64,000 nt of DNA from CAWEDP01 sp963807925 (GTDB lineage: Bacteria; Acidobacteriota; Vicinamibacteria; Vicinamibacterales; CAVVIG01). Below the pieces are notes generated by a model. The model saw only the letters and a list, made by a program, of their open reading frames with translations, ran no database searches and was not told where the DNA came from. The stretch lies in assembly GCA_963807925.1 (NCBI GenBank), contig CAWEDP010000002.1, positions 1-64,000 on the forward strand. Direction: 5' to 3'. Below, piece after piece: positions 52,222-61,854 of the stretch (within the stretch, counting starts at the first letter, position 1; every line of letters starts with the position of its first letter). The position numbers were made by a program, and so were the translations under genes.

Positions 52222-53199
52222 ATGCGCTCGCTGCTCGATCGCCAGGTGGTCTTCTTCGGCGGAAAGGGCGGCGTCGGGAAGACGACGTGCTCGTCGGCTT
52301 TCGCGCTGGCGGCGAGCCAGCGGGGCCGCCGCGTCCTGCTCGTTTCGACCGATCCTGCGCATTCGACCTCCGACATCTTCGAGCGGCGCATCGGCTCCGA
52401 CGAGTCGCCGATCGGCCCCAATCTGTCGGCGATCGAGATCGACGGCCTGCGCGAGGTCGCGCGCTATGTTGGCGACGTGAGGCGGGACATCGAGCGGATG
52501 TTTTCTCCGTCCGTCCTGCGCCAGGCGGCGCGCCAGATCGAGCTGGCCGCCGCCTCCCCAGGCCTGGCCGAGGTCGCGCTCATGGACCGGATGATCGATC
52601 TGATCGTCGCCCGCGAGGCCGCCTACGACGTGATCGTCTTCGACACGGCGCCCACCGGCCACACGGTGCAGTTGCTCCGCATGCCCGACGCGATGGACGC
52701 CTGGATCCACGCGCTGATTCGGCATCGGCGGGCGGTGCTGGAGATCGATCACGGCATGAACGCCGAGGAGTCCGCCGAGAGGAAAGCGCCGTCCGCATGG
52801 AACCCGGTGGCCGGCCCGCCGGCCGACGATCCCGTGCTGGCCGCGCTCGAGCGGCGGCACCAGCGCATCAAGGTGCTTCGCAGCCGCGTGCTGGATCGCG
52901 GCAGCACGTCGTTCGTGCTGGTGACCATTCCCGAGCGCCTCGCCATCGAGGAAACCGCGCGCGCCCACGCGCTGCTCGACGATCTGGGGATCGGCGTCGG
53001 CGCCCTGGTCGTCAACCGCGTGCTGCCCGATGGGCTCGAAGGGGAGTTCTATCGCTCGCGCAAGGCGCAGGAGGCGGAGTACCTGGGCGAGATCGCCCGA
53101 CGCTTCTCGAGGATTTCACGCATTCACGTCCGGCAGCTCCCCACCGACGTGCATGGCCTGGCGTCGCTCGCCGCGATTGCCGGGCAGCTGTTCGAGTAG
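52222..53199 (+). CDS. ArsA/GET3-family ATPase
   Basis: 325 residues. Deviant Walker A VVFFGGKGGVGKTTCSSAFA, switch I STDPAHSTSD, switch II VFDTAPTGHTVQLLRMP. ArsA/GET3 ATPases drive arsenite pumps or deliver tail-anchored proteins. It is a single-domain form, no arsenic gene is nearby, and it is encoded with a cory-CC-star protein. Hence targeting or chaperone use is more likely than arsenic export. Confidence 0.88.
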   Translation: MRSLLDRQVVFFGGKGGVGKTTCSSAFALAASQRGRRVLLVSTDPAHSTSDIFERRIGSDESPIGPNLSAIEIDGLREVARYVGDVRRDIERMFSPSVLRQAARQIELAAASPGLAEVALMDRMIDLIVAREAAYDVIVFDTAPTGHTVQLLRMPDAMDAWIHALIRHRRAVLEIDHGMNAEESAERKAPSAWNPVAGPPADDPVLAALERRHQRIKVLRSRVLDRGSTSFVLVTIPERLAIEETARAHALLDDLGIGVGALVVNRVLPDGLEGEFYRSRKAQEAEYLGEIARRFSRISRIHVRQLPTDVHGLASLAAIAGQLFE

Positions 53200-53248
53200 G
53201 CCCCGCTCGCAGGTCAGGCGATCAGCCGCCGCCGGACGGCCATGCGGC

Positions 53249-53497
53249 TCAGTGCGCCCGGCCGTTCGCTCCGCGCCGCCGTGCGACGGGGGCGTGATCG
53301 TCGGGCGGCGCCGGCTTCGGCCGCTCGACGGCCGGCTTTCGCTTCGCGGGCCGGAAGATGGTCGGCGGATGAGGAGGGGGCGCCGCCTTGCTCGCGGGCG
53401 TGGCGGTGCGGGGGCCGGGCTGCGCCGGTCGCTCGAGCGCTCCGACAGACGACCCCAGCACGACGATGGAGAACACCGCGGCGAGCCATTTCGACAT
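53249..53497 (-). CDS. small secreted Pro/Arg-rich hypothetical protein
   Basis: 82 residues: signal peptide MSKWLAAVFSIVVLGSSVGA followed by a disordered basic Pro-rich chain. Called because of the clean signal peptide; no family recognised. Confidence 0.45.
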   Translation of the reverse strand: MSKWLAAVFSIVVLGSSVGALERPAQPGPRTATPASKAAPPPHPPTIFRPAKRKPAVERPKPAPPDDHAPVARRRGANGRAH

Positions 53498-53733
53498 GGG
53501 CGCGATCCTCTCTTCAGCCTCGCGACGGGTCGATCCTACTGTCGGTCATCGGGCAAGGCAACCAAATCCATACCTCGGCTGCCGGGGCGGGGGCCGACGT
53601 CGCCGGCTCACTCCGCCTCCTCCGTCCACCATCTCGGCAGTAGACCGCGCTCGGTGGGCAGCCGGGCACTACCAGAGATTGTTGACCGGCTGTAGACTTC
53701 CCGCACCCGCGATATCCAGATGAGGAGAGATCG

Positions 53734-54699
53734 ATGACACGCACCGCCGCCGCCGTCGGATTCGCGATCATTCTGCTCGGGCCGTCCGTGCTCGCTCAAC
53801 GGCCGTCGGATCCGGCCCTGCTCGTGCCGCAGCAGGCGCCGGATCTCGGGTACGTTGCGGTTCCTGATCCGGTGACGCTGCCCGCCGGCATGACGATGGG
53901 CGCGACGGCGGCGGTGGCCTTCGACGCGAAGGGGCACCTCTTCGTGCTGACGCGCGGGCCTCAGCCGATCTTCGAGTTCGACGAGAGCGGCCGCTTCGTC
54001 CGCGCCTTCGGCGACGGGCTGTTCACCCGCTCACACGGGCTGCGCATCGACGCGGAGGGAAATCTCTGGGCCACCGACGTCGGATCGCACATCGTCATGA
54101 AGTTGAGCCCGCAGGGGCAGCTGCTCCTGACGCTCGGGACCAAAGGCGAAGCGGGCGAGTGGAACGAGGCGGCCGGCTCGCGCAAGCTGAATCAGCCGAA
54201 CGAGGTGGCGATCGGTCGCAACGGCGACATCTTCGTCGCAGAGGGCCACACGCCGGGTCCGCGCGGTGACGCGCGCGTGCTGAAGTTCGACAAGACCGGA
54301 AAGTTCATCACCTCGTGGGGCGGCAAAGGCAAGGAGCCGGGGCAGTTCCAGGTGGCCCACGGCATCGCGTTCGACGCGGCAGGCCTCCTGTGGGTCACGG
54401 ACCGGGAGAATCAGCGGATTGAGATCTTCGACACCGATGGACGGTTCGTCCGGCAGATCGCGTACGCGGGACTGCCGTGCGGCATCGACATCGGCCCGCA
54501 ATACATCTACATGGTGAACGGTTTTGCGGGCCAGCTGCTGCAGCTGGATCTCACGGGCAAGGTGCTCGCCGCGACCGGCAGGCCGGGCAAGGGCCTGGGG
54601 GAGTTCGGCGAGGCGCATTACCTCGCGGTCAGCCCGAGAGGCGAGGTGTACGTCGCCGACTCGGTCAACGGCGGACTGGTGAAGTTCGTCAAGAAGTAG
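53734..54699 (+). CDS. secreted NHL-repeat beta-propeller protein
   Basis: 321 residues: signal peptide to LAQ, then five or six NHL blades (for example GLRIDAEGNLWATDVGSHIVMKLSPQG and GIAFDAAGLLWVTDRENQRIEIFDTDG). Similar to the propeller of peptidyl-alpha-hydroxyglycine lyases, but enzyme residues cannot be confirmed. AGGAGAGA lies 4 bases before the ATG. Confidence 0.82.
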   Translation: MTRTAAAVGFAIILLGPSVLAQRPSDPALLVPQQAPDLGYVAVPDPVTLPAGMTMGATAAVAFDAKGHLFVLTRGPQPIFEFDESGRFVRAFGDGLFTRSHGLRIDAEGNLWATDVGSHIVMKLSPQGQLLLTLGTKGEAGEWNEAAGSRKLNQPNEVAIGRNGDIFVAEGHTPGPRGDARVLKFDKTGKFITSWGGKGKEPGQFQVAHGIAFDAAGLLWVTDRENQRIEIFDTDGRFVRQIAYAGLPCGIDIGPQYIYMVNGFAGQLLQLDLTGKVLAATGRPGKGLGEFGEAHYLAVSPRGEVYVADSVNGGLVKFVKK

Positions 54700-54728
54700 C
54701 GCGAACGCCTCGGCCGCCCGAAACGGTG

Positions 54729-55471
54729 TCAGGTCTGCGGCGACAACGCCCCGCGGTACGGTACGACCTGTCCCGCCAGGACGTCGGCGTCGAATGTCAT
54801 GGTCCGATAGCCGTTGGCGCGAATCTCGATGCGGTGACGCCCGGGCGCGAGCGCGAGCGGCGCGGTGTTGGGCGTGAATTCGTCCACCGTCCCCACATAC
54901 GATCCGTCGACCCACACTTCGGCGCCGTTCGGCGTGATCTCGAAGCTCACGCCGCCGCCGTCCACCTGGCCCGGCTGGACCGATCCGGACGCCGGCGGGT
55001 ACGCGTAGCCGTAGGACGGGGGCGGCGGCGCGTACGGGTAGGCATAGCCGTAGGGGGACGCGTACCGAGGGGTACGCGTACGCATAGGGGTAGCCTGTAC
55101 GGGGAGTAGTACGGATAGCCGTAGTACGGGTAGAACGAATATCCCACCGGGTAGCCGGCCCAGAGACCGAACCCGAGGCTGAAGCGCGGACGGAACGTGT
55201 AGTAGGGACGGCCGTACCGCACCGGGGGGCCGATGAGTCGCGGCGAGTAGGCGTACCCGCGCGGCACGGCGCGGCCGGCAACCGAGCCTCTCGGTCCCGC
55301 CGGCGCCACGCCGCGAGGGGCTGACGCCCGCGGGGCCGCCGCGGTGCGACCTCCCGAGAACCCTCGCGAACCGCCGGCCCGAGTCCCCCCGCCGCGACGC
55401 TGAGCCAACGCCGGGGCTGCACCCATCAGAAGGACGATTGCCACCGCCGCGTACGTCTTGGAAACCTGCAT
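54729..55471 (-). CDS. secreted PEGA-domain protein with Tyr/Pro repeats, two frameshifts as read
   Basis: Repaired about 246 residues: signal peptide MQVSKTYAAVAIVLLMGAAPALAQ, Arg/Gly/Ala-rich linker, a Tyr/Pro/Gly repeat zone (YPYYGYPYYSPY) and a C-terminal PEGA domain (FEITPNGAEVWVDGSYVG, ending ALAPGRHRIEIRANGY). Extra bases at 55096 (next to GTAC) and 55065 (GTACC) shift the frame twice; removing both keeps the YPYAYAYPS repeat. PEGA proteins bind surface structures. Confidence 0.75.
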
Positions 55472-55701
55472 GGCATCCTCCGTGGTCGAATGGACAGGCG
55501 TGCGCTTCCACTTTAATCGGGTAGCAAGTCTTTCGCCAGTCGTTTCGGTGCGATTCCCGATGGATCGCGTGGCCGAGGTGTCGCCGTTTCCGCACCCGGG
55601 AGGTCAGGATTCGGCTCCCCTGGAGGACGACGAACGGTCACGCTTCGAACCACGAACGGTCAGATTTCTAGAATGAGCTGTGCCATCGAGCCGACCGGCG
55701 G

Positions 55702-55730
55702 TTGTGACGGCCCGTCGGGGAGACTATGAT
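55702..55730 (+). promoter_or_regulatory. promoter of the zinc-uptake cluster (leaderless)
   Basis: TTGTGA (55702-55707), 17-base spacer, TATGAT (55725-55730). The expected start (55736-55738) is immediately before the ATG at 55739, so the mRNA would be leaderless. No clear Zur palindrome was recognised. Confidence 0.5.
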
Positions 55731-55738
55731 CGCGCGAG

Positions 55739-56038
55739 ATGATTTCGCGCCTGCCCTCGATGTGCCGGCGTCCGCGGACGGCCGTCGCGGTGGTGCTTTA
55801 CTCGTTCGTCATCCTCGCGGCCGCGTTCGAACACCACGATCTCCTCTGCCATCTCCAGCATCCTCAGCACTGCACGGCCTGCGCCGCCAGTCAACCGAGC
55901 GGCGATCCGCACGCGCTGACGCCGCCGCAGGTCGCGCACCTGGTGGACGCCGGTCTCGCAACGACGACCGGCGCGGTGGCGGTTGGCGCGCTGCTGCCCG
56001 TGCGGTCCAGCGGGCGGTCGCCTCCAGCGTTCGCCTGA
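55739..56038 (+). CDS. small His/Cys-rich secreted or membrane protein
   Basis: 99 residues: one N-terminal hydrophobic segment (VAVVLYSFVILAAAF) followed by EHHDLLCHLQHPQHCTACAAS, a dense metal-binding-like patch, then a flexible tail. It opens the zinc-uptake cluster, so a periplasmic zinc-binding helper is a reasonable guess; no family assigned. Confidence 0.55.
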   Translation: MISRLPSMCRRPRTAVAVVLYSFVILAAAFEHHDLLCHLQHPQHCTACAASQPSGDPHALTPPQVAHLVDAGLATTTGAVAVGALLPVRSSGRSPPAFA

Positions 56039-56146
56039 CACGTCGTTCCGCATCACGCCGGGCGCGGGTGTCGCGCGCGCCGATCCAGGCGGGCTGGCAG
56101 GCCACCTGCGCGTCGGCGCCGCGACCGTCAGGTACTGGAGGAGAAG

Positions 56147-57446
56147 ATGCGCCGGTTCTCGGTACGTCATCGCTTCGATCGCAGCGGCCCTCGTGCTGTT
56201 CCCGTCGGTGGCGGCCGCCCAGGGACAGGACGCACAGGCGATCCGTCAGGAAATCGACCAGTTGCGGAAGGACTTCGACACGCGGATCTCGGCGCTCGAA
56301 GCGCAGTTGGCGGCCATCCAGGCGGCCGGACAGCCGGCGCCGGCACCGGCGGGTGCGGTGGCCGCTCCAGCACCGGCCACCGCTCAAGTACCTGCCGGCG
56401 CCGAAGGGGCTGGCGGTCCGAGCGGCTCGCTTCCGGTCTACGGCGCGCTTGTCGCCGGATCGAAAGTCTTCAACCCGGACATGGCCGTCATCGGCGATTT
56501 CCTCGGCGCGGCCGGCCGCAATCAGGTGGCGCCCGATCCGGCGCTCGCGATGCATGAATCGGAGGCTTCGTTTCAGGCGGTGGTCGATCCCTACGCGCGC
56601 GCGGACTTCTTTCTGTCGTTCGGCGAACAGGGGGTCGACCTCGAGGAGGGATATCTCACCTTCACGTCGCTGCCGGGAGGCCTGCTGACCAAGATCGGCA
56701 AGATGCGCGCGGCGTTCGGGAAGGTGAACACGCTCCACAATCACGTGCTGCCGTGGACCGATCGGCCGCTCGTTCTCAACAACCTGCTGGCCGGCGAAGA
56801 CGGCATCGACGACGCCGGCGTGTCGGTGGCGCGACTGATTCCCAACCGCTGGGTCTTCCTCGAAGCCACCGGGCAGGTGTTCCGGGGCGATTCGGGCGAC
56901 CTGTTCGCGTCGAACGAGCGCGGCGATTTGAGCTATGTGGGCCACCTGCGCGGCTATCAGGATCTGTCCGAGTCGGCCAATATCGACCTCGGCGTGTCGT
57001 ACTCGCGTGGACACAACGCGTCGGGACTGGTCGACGGCGTCGACCTCGGTCGATTCACGACGAACCTCTGGGGATTCGACGCGACGGTGCGGTGGCGGCC
57101 GCTGCAGCGGTCCATCTACCGATCGTTTGTCGGGCGGACCGAGGCGATCTGGAGCCGGCGAGACCAGCCGGGCGGGCTGCAGGCGGCCTCGGGCTTCTAC
57201 GCCTCCGGCGACTATCAGTTCGCGCGGCGGTGGTTTGCCGGCCTGCGGATCGATCGCTCGGATCGGGCGGCTGCGGCCGCGGTTCGGGACGGCGGCCAGT
57301 CGCTCGTCCTGACGTACTGGCCGAGCGAGTTCAGCCAGGTACGGGGACAGTATCGGCGGACGGCGTATGGCGACGGACCGACGGCGAACGAGCTCCTGTT
57401 CCAGTTCCTGTTCTCCATTGGCGCGCACGGCGCGCATCCGTTTTGA
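56147..57446 (+). CDS. porin-like outer-membrane protein of the zinc cluster, frameshifted at codon 5
   Basis: Repaired 432 residues. ATG follows GGAGGAGAAG; MRRFS then, after removing one G at about 56162 (TCG|G|TAC), YVIASIAAALVLFPSVAAAQ forms a normal signal peptide. A short coiled coil (IRQEIDQLRKDFDTRISALEAQLAAIQ) trimerises porin-type proteins, followed by a Pro/Ala linker and a barrel with alternating strands ending LFQFLFSIGAHGAHPF. Its place before znuA suggests outer-membrane zinc passage; inference. Confidence 0.75.
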
Positions 57447-57534
57447 GCGGCGCCACCGCCGCGGTTTGCGAATCGACGACGCCACGACGCGCCGGCCCGG
57501 CACATCGTGCCTTCGTCAGGAAAGACGGTGAACC

Positions 57535-58452
57535 ATGAGAGTCGTTTGTTCGGCGCTGGCGTGGCTGGCGCTTCTGGGCACGCCGGTATTCGCTCAGGGA
57601 AAGCTCAACGTCGTGACAGCGACCGAGGATCTCGCGTCGATCGGCCGCGAGGTGGGCGGCGATCACATCAGCATCGAGGCAATCGCGAAAGGCTATCAGG
57701 ATCCGCACTTCGTCGAAGCCAAGCCCAGCTTCATTCTCAAGCTGCAGCGCGCCGATCTCCTCGTCGTCGTCGGCCGCGAGCTGGAAATCGGGTGGCTGCC
57801 GCCGCTCATCCAGCAGAGCCGCAACGGCCGGATTCAGCCGGGTGCGCCGGGATACCTGGACGCGTCGCTCGAGGTGCGGATTCTGGAGATCCCGACCGGA
57901 CAGATCACGCGCGCGATGGGCGACGTCCACCCGCAGGGGAACCCGCACTACTGGCTCGACCCGGAGAACGGCAAGCGCATCGCGAAGGAGATCGCGGACA
58001 AGCTGTCGGAGCTGAGGCCGAACGACACCGCGTTCTTCCAGCAGCAGCTGACCGCGTTCACGGCCCGGCTGGACGACGCCGAAAAGCGATGGGTGGCGAC
58101 GATGGCGCCGTACAAGGGAACGAAAGTGGTGACCTATCACCGGTCGTTTCCGAATTTCGCGGAGCGCTTCGGCCTCGACATCGTCGGCTACGTCGAACCG
58201 CGCCCGGGGATTCCGCCGACGCCGCAGCATACGCTCGACCTCATCAACGAGATCAAGCGCCAGAACGTCAAGCTGGTCCTGGTCGAGCCCTACTTCGATC
58301 TCAAGACGCCCAACGCGATTGGCCGCGCGACCGGTGCGCAGGTGCTCGTCGTGCCGCCGTCGGTCGGGGGCGTGAAGGAGGTCACCGACTACTTCAAGCT
58401 GTTCGACTACGACGTGGCTCTGATCGCGGACGCCATCCGCAAGTCGCAGTAG
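57535..58452 (+). CDS. zinc/manganese ABC transporter substrate-binding protein (ZnuA/TroA family)
   Basis: 305 residues: signal peptide to FAQG, then the cluster A-I fold. Likely metal ligands: His in YQDPHFVEAKPS, His in GNPHYWLDPENG, His in VTYHRSFPNFAERFG and the acid in LVEPYFD. No His-rich loop, so zinc versus manganese is not settled. Permease follows after 18 bases. Confidence 0.9.
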   Translation: MRVVCSALAWLALLGTPVFAQGKLNVVTATEDLASIGREVGGDHISIEAIAKGYQDPHFVEAKPSFILKLQRADLLVVVGRELEIGWLPPLIQQSRNGRIQPGAPGYLDASLEVRILEIPTGQITRAMGDVHPQGNPHYWLDPENGKRIAKEIADKLSELRPNDTAFFQQQLTAFTARLDDAEKRWVATMAPYKGTKVVTYHRSFPNFAERFGLDIVGYVEPRPGIPPTPQHTLDLINEIKRQNVKLVLVEPYFDLKTPNAIGRATGAQVLVVPPSVGGVKEVTDYFKLFDYDVALIADAIRKSQ

Positions 58453-58470
58453 AGGGACCAGGGACTGCCG

Positions 58471-59319
58471 ATGGACACCTCGATGCTGGCATTTCTGGCG
58501 GCGCCTTTCGTCGCCAGCCTGATCCTGACGGGCATTCACGCCTACCTGGGCGTCCACGTCGTCGAGCGCGGCGTCATCTTCGTGGACCTCTCGCTCGCGC
58601 AGATTGCGGCGCTCGGCGCGACGATCGCCCTGCTGACGCCGATGTCGAACGGCGATCCCCATTCGAGCTACGTGTACTGGATCAGCCTGCTCTTCACCTT
58701 CATCGGCGCGGCGGTGTTCTCGTCGATCCGATCGCATCGCGCGCGCATCCCGCAGGAAGCCATCATCGGGATCTGCTATGCGGTGGCGTCGGCCGCGGCG
58801 ATCCTGGCGATGAGCAAGGCGACGTCGGAAAGCGAGCACCTGAAGGACATGCTCGTCGGCAACATCCTGGCCGTGTCCTGGCCCGAGGTCGGAGAGACGG
58901 CGCTCCTCTACGGCGGCATCGGTCTGTTCCATTTCGTCTTCCGGCGCCGCTTCCTGGCGATCTCGATGGACCCGCGTGGCGCGGAAGCGGAGGGCATCTC
59001 GATCCGGTTCTGGGACTTCCTGTTCTACGCCTCGTTCGGCTTCGTGGTGACATCGTCGGTCGCGATCGCCGGCGTGCTGCTGGTGTTCTGCTACCTGATC
59101 GTGCCGTCGGTCGCGGCGATGTTGTACGCGGACCGCATCGGCCCGCGCCTGGCCATCGGCTGGACCATGGGGACGATCGTGTCGGCGCTGGGGGTGTACC
59201 TTTCCCTCAAGCTCGATCTGCCGACGGGCGCCACCATCGTCTGCACCTTTGGCCTGGTGCTGATCGTCGTGGCCGCCGTCCGGCCGCTCCTGGTCCGGAA
59301 GCCGGGCCACGTCCTGTGA
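58471..59319 (+). CDS. metal ABC transporter permease (ZnuB family)
   Basis: 282 residues, eight to nine helices: LGVHVVERGVIFVDLSLAQIAALG and AGVLLVFCYLIVPSVAAMLYADR are ABC-3 family blocks. The ATPase (ZnuC) gene is not in the cluster or window, so it must be encoded elsewhere. Confidence 0.9.
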   Translation: MDTSMLAFLAAPFVASLILTGIHAYLGVHVVERGVIFVDLSLAQIAALGATIALLTPMSNGDPHSSYVYWISLLFTFIGAAVFSSIRSHRARIPQEAIIGICYAVASAAAILAMSKATSESEHLKDMLVGNILAVSWPEVGETALLYGGIGLFHFVFRRRFLAISMDPRGAEAEGISIRFWDFLFYASFGFVVTSSVAIAGVLLVFCYLIVPSVAAMLYADRIGPRLAIGWTMGTIVSALGVYLSLKLDLPTGATIVCTFGLVLIVVAAVRPLLVRKPGHVL

Positions 59320-59591
59320 TCTGTCGCACCTGCGGGACCGACATCGCCGACAAGGCGCTCATCTGCTATCGGTGCGGCACCGCCACCACCGAGGCGAAGT
59401 TCAGGCCACTGTCGCAGGGGGGAGCGCGGACGCCGCTGCTGACCGCCGTGCTGGCGATTGCGATCGTGGCCGTTGCAGCCGTGGTCGCCTACCGGAGCGG
59501 ATCCTCCGGCCCGACCGGCGCCGCCGCCTGGGTGCTGGTGGCCGTCGCCGTGGCCATCGTGGTGATGCGAGCCGTTCTGCGCAGGCGGTGA
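59316..59591 (+). CDS. zinc-ribbon membrane protein
   Basis: 91 residues from GTG, overlapping the permease stop (GTGA). The zinc ribbon CRTCGTDIADKALICYRCG is followed by two hydrophobic helices. Translationally coupled to zinc uptake; role unknown. Confidence 0.7.
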   Translation: MICRTCGTDIADKALICYRCGTATTEAKFRPLSQGGARTPLLTAVLAIAIVAVAAVVAYRSGSSGPTGAAAWVLVAVAVAIVVMRAVLRRR

Positions 59592-59611
59592 CCAGGTGCG
59601 ATAATTTCGTC

Positions 59612-59908
59612 ATGAGGCTTCGCACGCCTGCCAGGATCGTTCGCATCGCCCGTGGGCTCTGGATCGCCTGGGCGGTGGCTGCGTGGAACGTCGTATTCGA
59701 CCACACGATCGAGGTCGCGGGCCGACACTACATCCGCGCCGCCGGCCAGGCCGCCCGGGCGGGCGGCCCCTACGCCCGCATCGACGACTGGATGCGTCCG
59801 GCGGTCACCCGCGGCTTCTGGACCGCGTCGGCCGCCGCCACCGCGATCCTCGTGGTCGGTCTGGTCGGCATCCGCCTTTCGCGTCCGGGGACACGGGCAT
59901 GCGCATAG
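59612..59908 (+). CDS. small membrane protein
   Basis: 98 residues, two hydrophobic segments (GLWIAWAVAAWNVVFDHTIEVAG and TASAAATAILVVGLVGIRLS) with a short soluble loop. The 3' end overlaps the next gene by 10 bases. No family recognised. Confidence 0.6.
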   Translation: MRLRTPARIVRIARGLWIAWAVAAWNVVFDHTIEVAGRHYIRAAGQAARAGGPYARIDDWMRPAVTRGFWTASAAATAILVVGLVGIRLSRPGTRACA

Positions 59909-61140
59909 CCCCGCATCCGCTCATTCACGACTGGAACCACGACAGCGTCGCGTCACCGCCGCCGCCCGTGATGCTCGACGACGAGACGCTGCGCGACGGG
60001 CTGCAGTCCCCGTCGGTGCGGACGCCGGCGATCGAGCAGAAGATCGAGATCCTGCACCACATGGACGCGCTCGGGATCGACACGGCGGACATCGGTCTGC
60101 CCGGCGCCGGTCCCAGGGTCGCCGAGGACGTGGAGCTGCTCGCGCGCGCGATCGCGTCGGATCGTCTCGGCATCCGCGCCAACTGCGCGGCGCGCACGGT
60201 GGCCGCCGACATCACGCCGGTCGTCGACATTGCGCAGCGAACGGGTGTGCCGATCGAGTGCTGCACGTTCATCGGCTCGAGCCCCATCCGTCAGTATGCC
60301 GAAGGCTGGACGCTCGACTACCTGCGCCACGCGACCGAGGCGGCGATCGGATTCGCGGTGAAGGAAGGCCTCGACGTGATGTTCGTGACCGAGGACACGA
60401 CGCGCGCCGACCCCGAGCAGCTGCGGCTCCTCTACACGACCGCGATTCGAGCGGGCGCGAAGCGGCTGTGCATCGCGGATACGGTCGGGTATGCGACGCC
60501 CAATGGCGCGCGCGCCGTGGTCCGCTACGTGAAGTCGCTCGTCGCGGAGCTGGGCGCGGAGGTCGGCATCGACTGGCACGGGCACCGCGATCGCGGCTTC
60601 GGCGTGGCCAGCAGCCTGGCGGCGCTCGAGGCCGGCGCCTCACGGTTGCACGGCGCGGCGCTCGGGATCGGCGAGCGCTGCGGCAACACGCCGCTCGACC
60701 TGCTTCTGGTGAACCTGGTCATGATGGGCTATCTCGATCGCGATTTGAACGGCCTGCCCGGGTATTGCCACACCGTCGCGCGCGCGTGCCACATCCGCAT
60801 TCCACCCAACTACCCGGTCATCGGCGCCGACGCGTTCCGGACGGCGACCGGCGTCCATGCGGCCGCCGTCGTCAAGGCGTTTCGCAAGGGCGATCGAGCG
60901 CTGATGGACGCCGTCTACGCGGGCGTCCCGGCGAGTCTCGTGGGCCGGGAGCAGGAGATCGAGGTGGGACCGATGTCGGGGCGATCGAATGTCGTGTTCT
61001 GGCTGGAGAAGCACGGCCTGCCGGCGACCGACGACATCGTGGATCGGGTCTTCGCGGCGGCGAAGACGTCCAACCGCACGCTCACGCACGACCACATCCA
61101 GAAGATCGTGGACGAGGCGAGGGTCGAAGTCCAACGATAG
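59899..61140 (+). CDS. DRE-TIM/HMGL family enzyme (2-isopropylmalate or homocitrate synthase-like)
   Basis: 413 residues. MLDDETLRDGLQSP (DRE motif, catalytic Arg), CTFIGSSPI, FVTEDTTRADPEQL, CIADTVGYATP, and the HxH in DWHGHRDRGFG. No LeuA regulatory domain, so it is a short form. It may condense acetyl-CoA with a 2-oxo acid; with leuCD in the window, leucine synthesis is one option. Exact substrate not determinable. Confidence 0.82.
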   Translation: MRIAPHPLIHDWNHDSVASPPPPVMLDDETLRDGLQSPSVRTPAIEQKIEILHHMDALGIDTADIGLPGAGPRVAEDVELLARAIASDRLGIRANCAARTVAADITPVVDIAQRTGVPIECCTFIGSSPIRQYAEGWTLDYLRHATEAAIGFAVKEGLDVMFVTEDTTRADPEQLRLLYTTAIRAGAKRLCIADTVGYATPNGARAVVRYVKSLVAELGAEVGIDWHGHRDRGFGVASSLAALEAGASRLHGAALGIGERCGNTPLDLLLVNLVMMGYLDRDLNGLPGYCHTVARACHIRIPPNYPVIGADAFRTATGVHAAAVVKAFRKGDRALMDAVYAGVPASLVGREQEIEVGPMSGRSNVVFWLEKHGLPATDDIVDRVFAAAKTSNRTLTHDHIQKIVDEARVEVQR

Positions 61141-61185
61141 CCGACGACGCGGGCCTCGGTCCTGGGACCGCGCCGCGCCGCCGCC

Positions 61186-61854
61186 TCACTTGGCGGCCAG
61201 AATCTCCTCGAACAACTGGACCGCGCGCGGGTCGGACGACTGGGAGAGGAGCGACATCGCCTGACGACGGATGTCCCGGCTTGCCGTCGATCGCGCAAGC
61301 TCCACGAGCCGGGGCGCCCCAACCTCCGCATGCAGCCCGAGCGCGACGAGCGCCGGGCGGGCCAGTTGCCGCATTCCGACCTGCGTGGCGGCCGAGGCCG
61401 TCACGATTGTGGCGAGCCAGGAGACGCTGTCGGCGGGTTTCACCCCCGTCAGCCAGACGAGCGGCAGCCCGCCGGCATCGACGTCGCACTCGGGCGTGGC
61501 GGTGCGAACTCTAACGATGCGGCCGCCGTCCGCCCGTGCCAGCACGAGGAATTCGGCCGGGCCTTCGAGCAGGATGCGGGTGCCGTTCGCGCACTGGTGC
61601 CGCGATCCGGGGGCGGCGGGAAGCCGGTAGCCGATCCACGCCGCGAGACCGCGTGCGGCGACCGCCGCGATTTCAGGTTCGAGCCCCTGCGCGGCCGAGC
61701 GCGTCTCGATTCGGGCGTTCGCGACGGGCGCCTGCGCCAGCGCAGGACCGCCCGCCCGCACGCAGCCGATCGCGACGAGCGCCGCGGTCGCCGCCTGCCG
61801 CGTCGCCCGCGTCCACTCCGCGTCGGCTCCGCGGCGTATCGATGGCGCGATCAC
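61186..61854 (-). CDS. secreted protein with HEAT-like C-terminus
   Basis: 222 residues: a hydrophobic N-terminal signal (AATAALVAIGCVRAGGPALAQ), a middle domain with single Cys residues, and RQLARPALVALGLHAEVGAPRLVELARSTASRDIRRQAMSLLSQSSDPRAVQLFEEIL, a HEAT repeat pair. It overlaps the next gene by 4 bases. Confidence 0.7.
   Translation of the reverse strand: MIAPSIRRGADAEWTRATRQAATAALVAIGCVRAGGPALAQAPVANARIETRSAAQGLEPEIAAVAARGLAAWIGYRLPAAPGSRHQCANGTRILLEGPAEFLVLARADGGRIVRVRTATPECDVDAGGLPLVWLTGVKPADSVSWLATIVTASAATQVGMRQLARPALVALGLHAEVGAPRLVELARSTASRDIRRQAMSLLSQSSDPRAVQLFEEILAAK

Noticed and set aside
52222..53199. Arsenite efflux ATPase
   Set aside because: Single ArsA domain, no arsB, arsR or arsC nearby; the neighbour is a cory-CC-star protein.
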